Virus record (IMG/VR): IMGVR_UViG_3300001460_008786
Location: 1 to 64,000 of that record
Length of the DNA stretch: 64,000 nt
Reading direction: 5' to 3' (one strand)
Source of the DNA: a virus
The position numbers and the translations under genes are program-made. Each line of letters begins with the position of its first letter. Positions within the stretch are counted from its first letter, which is position 1. This document shows positions 1 to 7,676 of the stretch, one piece after another. Under the pieces are notes generated by a model that was not told the DNA's origin, did no database searches, and saw only the letters and a list, made by a program, of their open reading frames with translations.

Positions 1-115
1 TTTGACTTCTTCAGTTTCAGCTGTTTCTTCTGCTTTGACTTCTTCAGTTTCAGCTGTTTCTTCTGCTTTGACCTCTTCAGTTTCAGCGGTTTCTTCTGCT
101 TTGACTTCTTCAGTT
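1..115 (-). repeat. 33-base tandem coding repeat
   Basis: Near-identical 33-base units (gctgtttcttctgctttgac... on the plus strand) encode AEETAETEEVK on the minus strand. Only a few bases differ between copies and the array continues past the window edge. Confidence 0.85.
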
Positions 116-303
116 TCAGCTTGAGCTTCTACTGTTTCTTCTGCTTCTGCTTTTACTTCTTCATTTTCGGCTGCTTCTGACTCTTCTATTTCAGTGTTAG
201 CACCCATAGGTTGTTGAGTTAAATTGTGAGGTTGTCTTAAGCCTAAGACTTGCGCACCATATAAAGACTCATTTAGTTTTTTGTACTCGCTGTAAGACAA
301 CAT
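1..303 (-). CDS. Acidic 11-residue-repeat protein, N-terminal part
   Basis: The gene starts at 303 and runs off the left window edge (101 codons seen). An AGGAGA ribosome site lies upstream of the ATG. After about 35 ordinary residues (MLSYSEYKKLNESLYGAQ...) the protein becomes Glu/Ala/Lys-rich and carries at least three copies of an 11-residue unit AEETAETEEVK, encoded by a near-perfect 33-base tandem repeat at 1-115. The first dozen residues resemble a T4-type capsid-targeting sequence with an L-N-E site. A head-core or internal head protein is therefore possible but unproven. The repeats could expand or contract by slippage. Confidence 0.75.
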   Translation of the reverse strand, partial: MLSYSEYKKLNESLYGAQVLGLRQPHNLTQQPMGANTEIEESEAAENEEVKAEAEETVEAQAETEEVKAEETAETEEVKAEETAETEEVKAEETAETEEVK

Positions 304-338
304 AACAAATATTCTCCTTTTTTATTTAAGTTACATAT

Positions 339-1064
339 ATGAAAAACATACTAAAAATCGTATTGTTAATATTTATATCTATACTTTTAATCTTAATTTT
401 TAATAAAAAAGAAAACACTCTCTCGAAGCCAGTTCCCTTTGAAAAGTTACCTTTAAACCACAATTCAGAGTCTGATCTCTGCGGATTTGAAAAAGTAGAT
501 TATTTCGAATGTGATTTTCTAATTCAAAATGCAAATTTTCCTTTTATTAAGCAAAAAGGGAAAATGTACATAAGCAAACCAAACAACATGTTTATAAAGA
601 ATTCATCTTTAGAAATAGGCTTAAACAAAAATTATTTCTGGTTCTGGTCAAAACATTTTAACCCTAAAAATTTATATTATTGCAAAGCAAGAGATTTGGA
701 AAATAGTCGTTTAAAAAAGTCTCTTAGTCCAATAATATTCAAAAAAATACTGACTTTAAATCCTAATGATGCTGAATTTAAAATAGGCAATGAAGATTTT
801 AAGTTAATAATTCACATGGAAAAAATAAAAGAAAAAACAATAATAGTTAAAAAAATCTACAAAGACAATAATTTAGCAATAGAAGTATTCATAGAAGAAT
901 TTCAAGTAAAAGATGAGAAATCTTTTCCTAAAAAAATAAGAATAAATTGGCTAGAGGAAGACCTAGCGTCGATTTGGACTTTAAGCAATATTGCACTAGA
1001 TAATGAAAAAAAATGGAAAATTCAAGAAAAAAATAACATCAATAGAATTGACATATCAAACTAA
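339..1064 (+). CDS. Membrane-anchored protein of unknown function, possibly LolA-like
   Basis: Residues 4-22 form one strongly hydrophobic segment after MKN, so this is a signal anchor or uncleaved signal peptide with the rest outside the cytoplasm. The body contains YECDF, KQKGKMYISKPNNMFI and FWFWSKHFNPKNLYYC. The pattern of 'produce a film of protein, then K-P-N-x-F-x-x' is reminiscent of LolA-type lipoprotein-carrier folds, but this is a weak resemblance. It faces the small gene at 1061 and overlaps it by 4 bases at the 3' end. No ribosome site is visible. Confidence 0.65.
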   Translation: MKNILKIVLLIFISILLILIFNKKENTLSKPVPFEKLPLNHNSESDLCGFEKVDYFECDFLIQNANFPFIKQKGKMYISKPNNMFIKNSSLEIGLNKNYFWFWSKHFNPKNLYYCKARDLENSRLKKSLSPIIFKKILTLNPNDAEFKIGNEDFKLIIHMEKIKEKTIIVKKIYKDNNLAIEVFIEEFQVKDEKSFPKKIRINWLEEDLASIWTLSNIALDNEKKWKIQEKNNINRIDISN

Positions 1065-1294
1065 GAAAGCCCACTTCTTCTTTGTTTAAGTATACTCTGC
1101 ACTCTTTTTTTTCTTTCTTCATCTCTTTGAGTTTTTGTCATTCCATTAACTTTGACTTCGCCTTGAGCTTGAATAGAAATTTGATTTCTTGTTGATTGAT
1201 TTGCAATTGTTCTATTCGTTGATCTGCTTGAAATTGGACCTAAAGCTTGTCTAGATCTTCTACCTCCACCGCCTCCTCTACATCCACAACCCAT
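1061..1294 (-). CDS. Small Cys/Gly/Arg-rich protein
   Basis: A 77-residue basic protein beginning MGCGCRGGGGGRRSRQ. An AGGAG ribosome site stands 5-6 bases before the ATG at 1294, which selects this start over an overlapping ATG just upstream. The Cys-Gly-Cys plus Gly-run start may bind metal or nucleic acid; the C-terminal half is a charged helix. It lies directly downstream of a second small Cys/Gly/Arg-rich gene on the same strand. Function unknown. Confidence 0.7.
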   Translation of the reverse strand: MGCGCRGGGGGRRSRQALGPISSRSTNRTIANQSTRNQISIQAQGEVKVNGMTKTQRDEERKKRVQSILKQRRSGLS

Positions 1295-1303
1295 TTCATT
1301 CTC

Positions 1304-1477
1304 CTATAAAAATTTAATGCTTTTTTTTACTCTTTTATATAGTTGTTGACTACTTTGTATTTTCTTGCAATTTTTGCCTCGACATCCAAGAGATCTACCA
1401 CCACCACAATTGCAATTTCGCTTGCCACCTTCTAGATTTCTTAATCTATTCAAATTCATTCGAAATTTCTTACCCAT
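1304..1477 (-). CDS. Small basic Cys-rich protein
   Basis: A 57-residue open frame from ATG at 1477 to TAG at 1304, upstream of the 1294 gene on the same strand. Its middle reads NCNCGGGRSLGCRGKNC, four cysteines in a glycine/arginine context like the neighbour's N-terminus, flanked by basic helices. No ribosome site is seen; the start sits 10 bases from the divergent start at 1488. The shared composition suggests the two small proteins are related or work together. Function unknown. Confidence 0.55.
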   Translation of the reverse strand: MGKKFRMNLNRLRNLEGGKRNCNCGGGRSLGCRGKNCKKIQSSQQLYKRVKKSIKFL

Positions 1478-1487
1478 ATAAATATTT

Positions 1488-2990
1488 ATGAAAAATAAAT
1501 TAATTAAAAAAACAATTGAAGCTTCGAAATTAAAAATAACAGAAAGAAATTATGAAGAGCTTGAGCTAATAGCAACTCAAGCATTAAAAATATATGCAAA
1601 TAATGTTAATTTTAAATGCTTGAATGTCATAGCCAAAAAGAATCTAAATAAAGAATACTTTAACCAAATTAAGGAAATAGAAAATAGCTGTGCAGGTAAT
1701 TTTGACTTAACAAGCACATTGGGTTTATTTTTTATAGATTTAGAAGAAATTGAATTAGCTAAAGACTTTTTCAAATTAGCAATAGCAATAGACCCAAAAA
1801 AAGAAGATGCTTGGCTTAATTTAGGAGTTTGTTTGAGACTAGAGAAAAATCTTGAGCAATCTTTAAAGCACATTAAAAAAGCTTATGAATTAAATGAAAA
1901 TAACTTTACGACACTCATAAACCTTGCAGGCGTTTACGCAGAAAGTCTAGAAATAGACAAGTCAATAAAGCATTTAGAAAAAGCTCTAAAAATTGAACCA
2001 AATTCAAGTAAGGCAAACGTAGACTTAGGATGTTCTTATTACATAAAAGGAAAAATGAAGAAAGGTTTCAAACACTACCAGTATAGGTTTGAAGAATTTG
2101 AAAATCTTAAAAAAATAAAAAAAGAATTTGAAAAACAAGAATGGAAAAAATGGGAAGGAGAAAGAATAAAAGATGATCAAAAAATTATTTTCTTCTCAGA
2201 GCAAGGCATAGGCGACTGTATAAACTTCATTAGATTTGTACAAGATTTCAAAACAATAAATCCAAAAGCAAAATTTAAAATAATCATTCCTTCTGAGGCT
2301 GATGGTCTTTTTTCATTTGAAGAAAATGAATTCATAAAAGATAAAGATTTTAATCTAAAAGACTTGTCTGGTTATGATTTCTACTGTTCTATAATCGACA
2401 TTCCTTATTACTTAAACATAAGTAAAAAAGAAATAGAGAGCAGGTTCAAGCCTTATATATTTGCAAATAAGAAATGTGATTATTCTTATTTTGAAAATTT
2501 ATTTAAAATAGGGATATGTTGGGCTGGTAATCCAAAACATTCAAGAGACAACGAAAGATCATGCAGTTTATCTTTATTTAAAGATATATATAAAATTCCA
2601 AATGTGAAATTATTCAGTCTGCAAAAAGAACTAAACTCAAGAATAAGACCTTATGAGAAAAAGCCTGTTAGCTTGTCCGACTGTACTGATATTAAAATTG
2701 TAAACATGTCTCCTCACATGAAAACATGGGAAGACACAGCTTCAATTATAGATGGGATAGATTTGGTAATAAGTGTAGACACTTCAATTCTTCACTTAGC
2801 ATGCGCAATGGGAAAACAAACATTTGGATTGTTGCCTTTTTTTCCTGATTGGAGATGGGGAGTTCTTTCTGATCGTAGTTACTTATATCCAACTCTAAAA
2901 CTCTTTAGACAAAAAGAAGCAGGAAATTGGAATGATGTGTTTTTAGACGTTACCAATTCTATAAAAAAATTAAGCCTTGATTATTTTTAG
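1488..2990 (+). CDS. TPR-repeat protein with glycosyltransferase-like C-terminal domain
   Basis: A 500-residue protein in two parts. Residues about 70-200 are tetratricopeptide repeats (e.g. ANVDLGCSYYIKGKMKKGFKHY), a protein-binding solenoid. Residues about 225-490 resemble the GT9/heptosyltransferase-like domain often fused to TPRs: EQGIGDCINFIRF, KIGICWAGNPKHSRD, then VDTSILHLACAMGK and DWRWGVLSDRSYLYP. The likely role is transfer of a sugar to a protein, virion or surface glycan; donor and acceptor are unknown. It has no ribosome site; TATAAA stands 5 bases before the ATG. Confidence 0.7.
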   Translation: MKNKLIKKTIEASKLKITERNYEELELIATQALKIYANNVNFKCLNVIAKKNLNKEYFNQIKEIENSCAGNFDLTSTLGLFFIDLEEIELAKDFFKLAIAIDPKKEDAWLNLGVCLRLEKNLEQSLKHIKKAYELNENNFTTLINLAGVYAESLEIDKSIKHLEKALKIEPNSSKANVDLGCSYYIKGKMKKGFKHYQYRFEEFENLKKIKKEFEKQEWKKWEGERIKDDQKIIFFSEQGIGDCINFIRFVQDFKTINPKAKFKIIIPSEADGLFSFEENEFIKDKDFNLKDLSGYDFYCSIIDIPYYLNISKKEIESRFKPYIFANKKCDYSYFENLFKIGICWAGNPKHSRDNERSCSLSLFKDIYKIPNVKLFSLQKELNSRIRPYEKKPVSLSDCTDIKIVNMSPHMKTWEDTASIIDGIDLVISVDTSILHLACAMGKQTFGLLPFFPDWRWGVLSDRSYLYPTLKLFRQKEAGNWNDVFLDVTNSIKKLSLDYF

Positions 2991-3079
2991 GTCTTTCATT
3001 TATAATTAATATTATCAAAATAATGTTTAATATTTATATATAAAATAGTACTAAAACAACGATTAATCAAGGAGGTGAC

Positions 3080-3673
3080 ATGTTGTTTAAATTAAATATC
3101 AAAACTGAACCTAACAAAATTGGTGAGGTTAAAATCATTGAGCCAATAGAAGCAAAGATTCAGGCTCTATCTGCTGCTTGGGACGAGCAGTCTAAAGAAA
3201 TGCCAAAATCTGCTTGGTGGAAAAGAGCAATTAGTGGAGCAAATATATCTGCTGTTACAACCTTTTTAATGGGAGCAGTTGATGAATTGATTCAAACTGT
3301 CGAGGAGTTCGTTGATTACGGACCTGATAAAAAAGCCACTGTTTTAAATGGTATAGACAGATTATATGAGTATGTAATTAAAGAAGCTTTACCCATATGG
3401 TTAAAACCATTTGCCAATCAAGTCAAGCAATACGTCATATACGTTTTGATTTCAAATGCAATTGATTGGATGGTTGGAAAATACAGAGACGGAAATTGGA
3501 AGCCTGAAGCAGCTGAAGAGGTTGTGGAAGTTAAAAGTTCAATCAAAGACCTTAATTTTTACAAATCTTTAAAAGTAACAGAACTAAAAGATCTACTTAG
3601 AAAAGCAGGTAAAAAAGTTTCTGGGACCAAAGATATCTTAATTAATAGATTAATAGGCCAGTTGACCAACTGA
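3080..3673 (+). CDS. SAP-domain protein
   Basis: A 197-residue protein with an excellent AAGGAGG ribosome site. The last 45 residues form a SAP motif (LKVTELKDLLRKAGKKVSG then KDILINRLI), a helix-extension-helix that usually binds DNA. The N-terminal 140 residues are helical, with amphipathic stretches near SAVTTFLMGAVDELIQ and QYVIYVLISNAIDWMVG; I do not recognise that domain. The strong ribosome site fits abundant late expression. A perfect terminator hairpin follows the stop codon. Confidence 0.7.
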   Translation: MLFKLNIKTEPNKIGEVKIIEPIEAKIQALSAAWDEQSKEMPKSAWWKRAISGANISAVTTFLMGAVDELIQTVEEFVDYGPDKKATVLNGIDRLYEYVIKEALPIWLKPFANQVKQYVIYVLISNAIDWMVGKYRDGNWKPEAAEEVVEVKSSIKDLNFYKSLKVTELKDLLRKAGKKVSGTKDILINRLIGQLTN

Positions 3674-3683
3674 TGTTCAAACA

Positions 3684-3719
3684 AAAGGTTCTTGGAAAAA
3701 TTCCAAGAACCTTTATTTT
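3684..3719 (+). terminator. Rho-independent terminator after the SAP gene
   Basis: AAAGGTTCTTGGAA, loop AAA, TTCCAAGAACCTTT: a perfect 14-bp stem with a 3-base loop, followed by ATTTTA. It lies 11 bases after the stop codon. Confidence 0.9.
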
Positions 3720-3756
3720 AACAAATTAAATAATTAAATAAACAAGGAGGTTTATT

Positions 3757-4713
3757 ATGAAGAATAGATTGAGCTTATTTCCATACGAAATGGAAAATGT
3801 GTTTTCTATTCAGGAGGTCAAGCAAAAAGCCAGTTGGGGAATCAACGCTTTAAACGTGCCTTCTGTTTGGAAGAAATCTAAAGGTAAGGGAATTCGAGTT
3901 GCGGTCTTAGATAGTGGCTGCGATTTGGACCATCCTGATTTAAAAAACAATTTGCTTCCCGGAGCTAATTTCATTAATCCAAGAAAAAAACCTTGGGATG
4001 ACAACAATCATGGCACGCACGTCTGTGGAATAATAGCAAGCGAAAACAATGATATAGGAGTAGTAGGAGTTGCACCTGAGTGCAAGATCATTCCTATAAA
4101 AGTTTTAGACAATGCTGGAAACGGAAGTGAAAAAAGTGTTTGTGAGGGAATAAGATGGGCTGTAGACAAAGGAAAAGCAGATTTCATCTGCATGTCTTTA
4201 GGCGCTCCTAATCCTGTTTCTGGAGTAGAGAAAGCTTTAAAGTACGCAACTTCAAAAGGAGTCATTTCCTTTGTTGCTGCTGGAAATTCGGGGAAGACAA
4301 AAAAAGTTTTTTATCCTGCTAATTATCCTGAAACGATAGCGATTGGATCTATTGACGAAAACAAAAGAAGATCGCACTTCAGCAATACAGGACACAATTT
4401 AGATTTTATGGCTCCGGGCAATAAGATTTTATCCACCGTACCGGATGACTGGTACGCTGTCTTAAGTGGAACAAGCATGGCAACACCTTTTATGGTTGGC
4501 ATTGCTGCTTTACTTTTGTCTTATTCAAGAGCTAATGGAAATAAAATGCGATTGAAAACCAAAGCAGATTATGTGAAGGTATTCAAGCAGCATACTTTTC
4601 CAATTAAAAACGAAAAAATGAAAAATAATAGATTTTATGAAGGTTTTGGAATAGTAGATCCCAAGAAGCTATTTCAAAACTTAAAATCTTTTATGTTGGA
4701 GCTAATGTTATAA
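3757..4713 (+). CDS. Subtilisin-like serine protease (S8 family)
   Basis: A 318-residue peptidase with the full catalytic triad: D52 in AVLDSGCD, H85 in NNHGTHVCG, S240 in SGTSMATPF, with oxyanion-hole N177 in AAGNSG. There is no signal peptide and essentially no pro-peptide (about 25 residues before the catalytic domain), so it probably acts inside the infected cell or in the virion rather than being secreted. It has a strong AAGGAGG site after the upstream terminator. Its 3' end overlaps the convergent McsA-like gene by 6 bases. It might process a virion protein or attack a host protein; neither is shown here. Confidence 0.92.
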   Translation: MKNRLSLFPYEMENVFSIQEVKQKASWGINALNVPSVWKKSKGKGIRVAVLDSGCDLDHPDLKNNLLPGANFINPRKKPWDDNNHGTHVCGIIASENNDIGVVGVAPECKIIPIKVLDNAGNGSEKSVCEGIRWAVDKGKADFICMSLGAPNPVSGVEKALKYATSKGVISFVAAGNSGKTKKVFYPANYPETIAIGSIDENKRRSHFSNTGHNLDFMAPGNKILSTVPDDWYAVLSGTSMATPFMVGIAALLLSYSRANGNKMRLKTKADYVKVFKQHTFPIKNEKMKNNRFYEGFGIVDPKKLFQNLKSFMLELML

Positions 4714-5283
4714 TTCTTTTAATATTAGTTTATTTATTTCTTCTTGGATCAGGTTTTGTTGTTCAGAATTGTTAGAGTGTTTTTCGAATTGGCTTATTAG
4801 AGATTTTAATCCCATTATTACTAGCTTTAAACGATGGGCTTCTTCGTAATTTTCTTTTTCTACGCAAGAAGAAAGTTTTTTCTCTAATTTTACGAGAAAG
4901 TCTTTGAAATTAACTTCAAAGACTTTCTTTTTTTGCTCTGGAGATTTTCCTGAATGTGTGATTTCTTTATTGCTGGGAGTCGTTTGAGTCTTTTTTATAA
5001 CTAATGATACAAAGTCTTGAAAAGTGGAATAACACAAAGAGCATCCGAGTATTCCAGTTTTTATATATTGCTCGAATGATAGTCCACATTCACAAACATT
5101 ATTGCGAACAGAAGGGTGAATTATCAAAGAAGATTCTTTCGGTTTTTTAAAATCACTAAAAAAACAGTTTTTACAAAGATCTAAATTTTCAACATTTCCG
5201 TCTTTGTTGATATCTGTCACATGATAACATTTGACAGCATTACACTCTTTTTTATTTATTGGACATTCCATAGGACATTCCAT
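4708..5283 (-). CDS. mcsA: McsA-like protein (zinc-finger and UVR domains)
   Basis: A 191-residue protein with the domain order of bacterial McsA, the activator of protein-arginine kinase McsB and partner of ClpC. Cysteine pairs stand at about C37/C40, C64/C66 and C81/C84. The stretch CECGLSFEQYIKTGILGCSL continues into CYSTF and then HSGKSP, matching McsA's CPKCGMTF...GC..CY.TF...H.GK.P. Residues about 127-163 form a UVR motif (ENYEEAHRLKLVIMGLKSLI). No McsB or Clp protein is in the window. The start region is duplicated (MECPMECP; an 11-12-base direct repeat) and lies 6 bases after the stop of the upstream virion gene, with no clear ribosome site, so translation may be coupled. Confidence 0.82.
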   Translation of the reverse strand: MECPMECPINKKECNAVKCYHVTDINKDGNVENLDLCKNCFFSDFKKPKESSLIIHPSVRNNVCECGLSFEQYIKTGILGCSLCYSTFQDFVSLVIKKTQTTPSNKEITHSGKSPEQKKKVFEVNFKDFLVKLEKKLSSCVEKENYEEAHRLKLVIMGLKSLISQFEKHSNNSEQQNLIQEEINKLILKEL

Positions 5284-5289
5284 AATTAG

Positions 5290-6213
5290 CTAATTGAAGA
5301 GTTCCCCACGCGCAGAACGATCAAGTACAGGAATTTGGCGGGCGAAGGAACCGGCAGGTGGGATTGATTTTCCAGATATTCGTAATTTAAATTCTAAGTC
5401 CACAGTTGAAGTACCAGATCCTGTGGTTTCTCTTTTAATCCAAATAGGCACTCCATCTCCCGGCCTTAAATCTCCTATTGAAATTGGATTGTCCGCAAAA
5501 GTATCAGAAAACACAACTCCAAAAGGAGTGGTTAAAGAATTCGGCAAAAGAGGAGCCTCAGAATTTATTGGCTGTCCTTCTGTAGCTTCACTAATGGAAA
5601 TCGAAGCAGCAGGAGTTATGTTTAAATTTGTGGCTGTTAAAAGTTCATGATTTCTATTGTTCTCACCTCCTAAAAAAGAAATTAGAAAATCAGAATTCGA
5701 AGAAGCATTGACAACCACTCCAGAAAAATTTCCTCCCAGAACAGATAATCTATTTAACTCTCTTTGAATATTGTTTGCCATTTGTTCGGAATCACTACTG
5801 TACGGAATAGAATCCGTAGTTGATGTCTCATACTGTAATTTAAAACTTCCACTTGCAGGCGTTCCTGTGAGAGAAATATTTAAATTCTGAACTTCTGTTG
5901 AAGTTGATAATCCCAAAGTAATATTAGAAAAAACATCTCCTGTTCCTGATTGTTGAAGAACATAGATTGATGCTTCATACAAAGAATATAATTCTGAAGT
6001 ATTGAATATATAAAAACACCTATAGTCAATTCCATCTGGTCCAAGGCTGGTCGGTGCCCCAAGGCCAGCGACATCTGTAACATCTGTAAATATGCTATTC
6101 GCTATACCTTCTATTAAATTTACAGAAGCCTTCCCTCCAATTGATTTGGTAGGATCTAAATTGTTGCTACCGCCTGAATAGAAAAAATTGATGTCGCTTG
6201 CTGATATAGTCAT
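5290..6213 (-). CDS. Putative virion structural protein
   Basis: A 307-residue protein rich in Ser, Thr, Asn and Gly with beta-strand character. MTISASDINFFYSGGSNN at the start and GIDYRCFYIFN near residue 90 are typical of virion proteins of large phages that often lie near baseplate or head-decoration genes. The C-terminus (DLRPGDGVPIWIKRETTGSG) looks like a beta-sandwich. No enzyme motif is visible. It lies upstream of the McsA-like gene and divergent from the amidoligase. Confidence 0.7.
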   Translation of the reverse strand: MTISASDINFFYSGGSNNLDPTKSIGGKASVNLIEGIANSIFTDVTDVAGLGAPTSLGPDGIDYRCFYIFNTSELYSLYEASIYVLQQSGTGDVFSNITLGLSTSTEVQNLNISLTGTPASGSFKLQYETSTTDSIPYSSDSEQMANNIQRELNRLSVLGGNFSGVVVNASSNSDFLISFLGGENNRNHELLTATNLNITPAASISISEATEGQPINSEAPLLPNSLTTPFGVVFSDTFADNPISIGDLRPGDGVPIWIKRETTGSGTSTVDLEFKLRISGKSIPPAGSFARQIPVLDRSARGELFN

Positions 6214-6295
6214 TTTGATAATCTTTTTTTAAATAATTCGAACATGCTTATTTAGTTAAATTGACATCAATAATTTCAAATACTAAAATAAACAC

Positions 6296-7210
6296 ATGAA
6301 TTTCAGCATAGGAACAGATCCAGAATTTATTTTAACCGATATAGAGTATACACCAAAAAGCTCAATAGGAATATTAAAACATAAAGATAAAGCTGTTCCG
6401 GGCGGTAAAAATAAAATTTACTATGACAATGTTCTAGCCGAAGTAAATACAACTCCTTCTTTTACAAAAGAAGACTTTTTAAAAAATATTAAATATTCTT
6501 TAAAAAGTCTAGTTGAAGTGATTAAGCCTTTGAAGATCAGCAAAGATTCTTTTGCTATTTTTTCTAGCTCAGAATTAAATCATAAAGATGCTTTTGAGTT
6601 TGGTTGTGAAAGAGAGTATTGCGCATACGATCTTGATGTACACCAGATGAGCTTTGCACTAGGGGATGCTAGATTTGCAGGCGGACATGTTCACATAGGA
6701 ATTGATATAAAAAATCAAGAAGAACAAGTCATGCTTGTTCGAATGTTAGATTTGTTTTTAGGAATTTCTTTAATTTTAATAGATGATTCAAGAAATTGTC
6801 ATAAAAGAAGATCTTGTTTTGGCAAACTTGGAAGATATAGAAAAACGTCATATGGGATTGAATACAGAACTCCAAGCAATTTTTGGATATTTTATCCAAG
6901 TTTAATTGAACTTGTATATGATATTGTTGAATTCGTCATTGATTTTGTAAAAAGAGAAAAGCATTTTAATTTTTGGAAAATAGATTATGACAAATTAAAT
7001 TCTGATGAGTTCTGGAACAACGGTGGCAATCCTTCTGCGTGTCATGATTGCTTTGGATATGACGTAAACTTTTTAAAAAAAATAACCAAGAAAGAAGAAT
7101 TGAAATTAAATTCAAATATAATTCAAATCATCAATTTGAATCTACCTAAAAAAATACTAGAAAAAGTAAAAGAAATTAAAGATAATAAAACAAGTTGGGA
7201 TTTTATTTAG
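6296..7210 (+). CDS. phiEco32-type amidoligase (COOH-NH2 ligase family)
   Basis: A 304-residue protein matching the phage amidoligase family related to gamma-glutamylcysteine synthetase: IGTDPEFILTD at the start, then YYDNVLAEVNTTPS, and RFAGGHVHIGID near residue 140, the conserved core for ATP/metal and glutamate binding. Members are predicted to make peptide-like amide bonds on proteins or cell-surface molecules using ATP. Length fits the family. No partner such as a class II glutamine amidotransferase is adjacent. TAAAAT ends 6 bases before the ATG and there is no ribosome site. It overlaps the convergent 7203 gene by 8 bases. Confidence 0.8.
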   Translation: MNFSIGTDPEFILTDIEYTPKSSIGILKHKDKAVPGGKNKIYYDNVLAEVNTTPSFTKEDFLKNIKYSLKSLVEVIKPLKISKDSFAIFSSSELNHKDAFEFGCEREYCAYDLDVHQMSFALGDARFAGGHVHIGIDIKNQEEQVMLVRMLDLFLGISLILIDDSRNCHKRRSCFGKLGRYRKTSYGIEYRTPSNFWIFYPSLIELVYDIVEFVIDFVKREKHFNFWKIDYDKLNSDEFWNNGGNPSACHDCFGYDVNFLKKITKKEELKLNSNIIQIINLNLPKKILEKVKEIKDNKTSWDFI

Positions 7211-7661
7211 GACCACGTTTCATAGGCACAGCTCTTAACTTTTCAACATGCTTGTCTTTTTTGCCTTTTAAATTGTCCATCATATCTTTTAAATACTTGA
7301 CCATTTCTGATGGCTTTTCACATGGGCATTTTTCTGAACTTTGAACCATAACTGACTTTTTATTTTTGTTGTAAAATCCTTTAGAAGTAATAAAACAACC
7401 TTTGTCAACTTCTGGATTGAAGCTAATCATTCCAACCCATTCTCCATCATCCCAATTTCTTGAAGAAACTAAAATCCTTAAAGGTTCATTGTCAAATACT
7501 AACTTGACATGATATCCACAATTTTTCATCCCAGCACTTACGTATGATAATGCTATCTTAGCAAATCCGTTCAAGACATCTTCCATATTAGTTTTATAAT
7601 TAACCGCTACAGAGTATCTTGATGCATCTTCTCTTAATGAATACCATTCTGTGAATTTCAT
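7203..7661 (-). CDS. Capsid-tag protein of unknown function
   Basis: A 152-residue protein starting MKFTEWYSLREDAS, one of eight proteins here sharing this tag; L-R-E fits the T4 gp21-type cleavage pattern [LI]-x-E. The rest contains a compact alpha/beta stretch (RILVSSRNWDDGEWVGMISF) and a basic tail (KKDKHVEKLRAVPMKRGPK). No enzyme motif is recognised. It follows the gp13-like neck gene on the same strand, 15 bases after its end, which fits a late head gene. Confidence 0.7.
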   Translation of the reverse strand: MKFTEWYSLREDASRYSVAVNYKTNMEDVLNGFAKIALSYVSAGMKNCGYHVKLVFDNEPLRILVSSRNWDDGEWVGMISFNPEVDKGCFITSKGFYNKNKKSVMVQSSEKCPCEKPSEMVKYLKDMMDNLKGKKDKHVEKLRAVPMKRGPK

Positions 7662-7676
7662 ATTTCTATATAGTCC

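Noticed and set aside
1477-1484. TATAAATA, the exact T4 late promoter consensus, before the 1488 gene
   Set aside because: It is only 3 bases from the ATG, so transcription would begin within the coding sequence; it is equally readable as a -10 box. Kept only as part of the leaderless pattern.
5294-5650. 118-codon plus-strand frame inside the 5290 virion gene
   Set aside because: Shadow of the real minus-strand frame; the antisense product has no recognisable feature.
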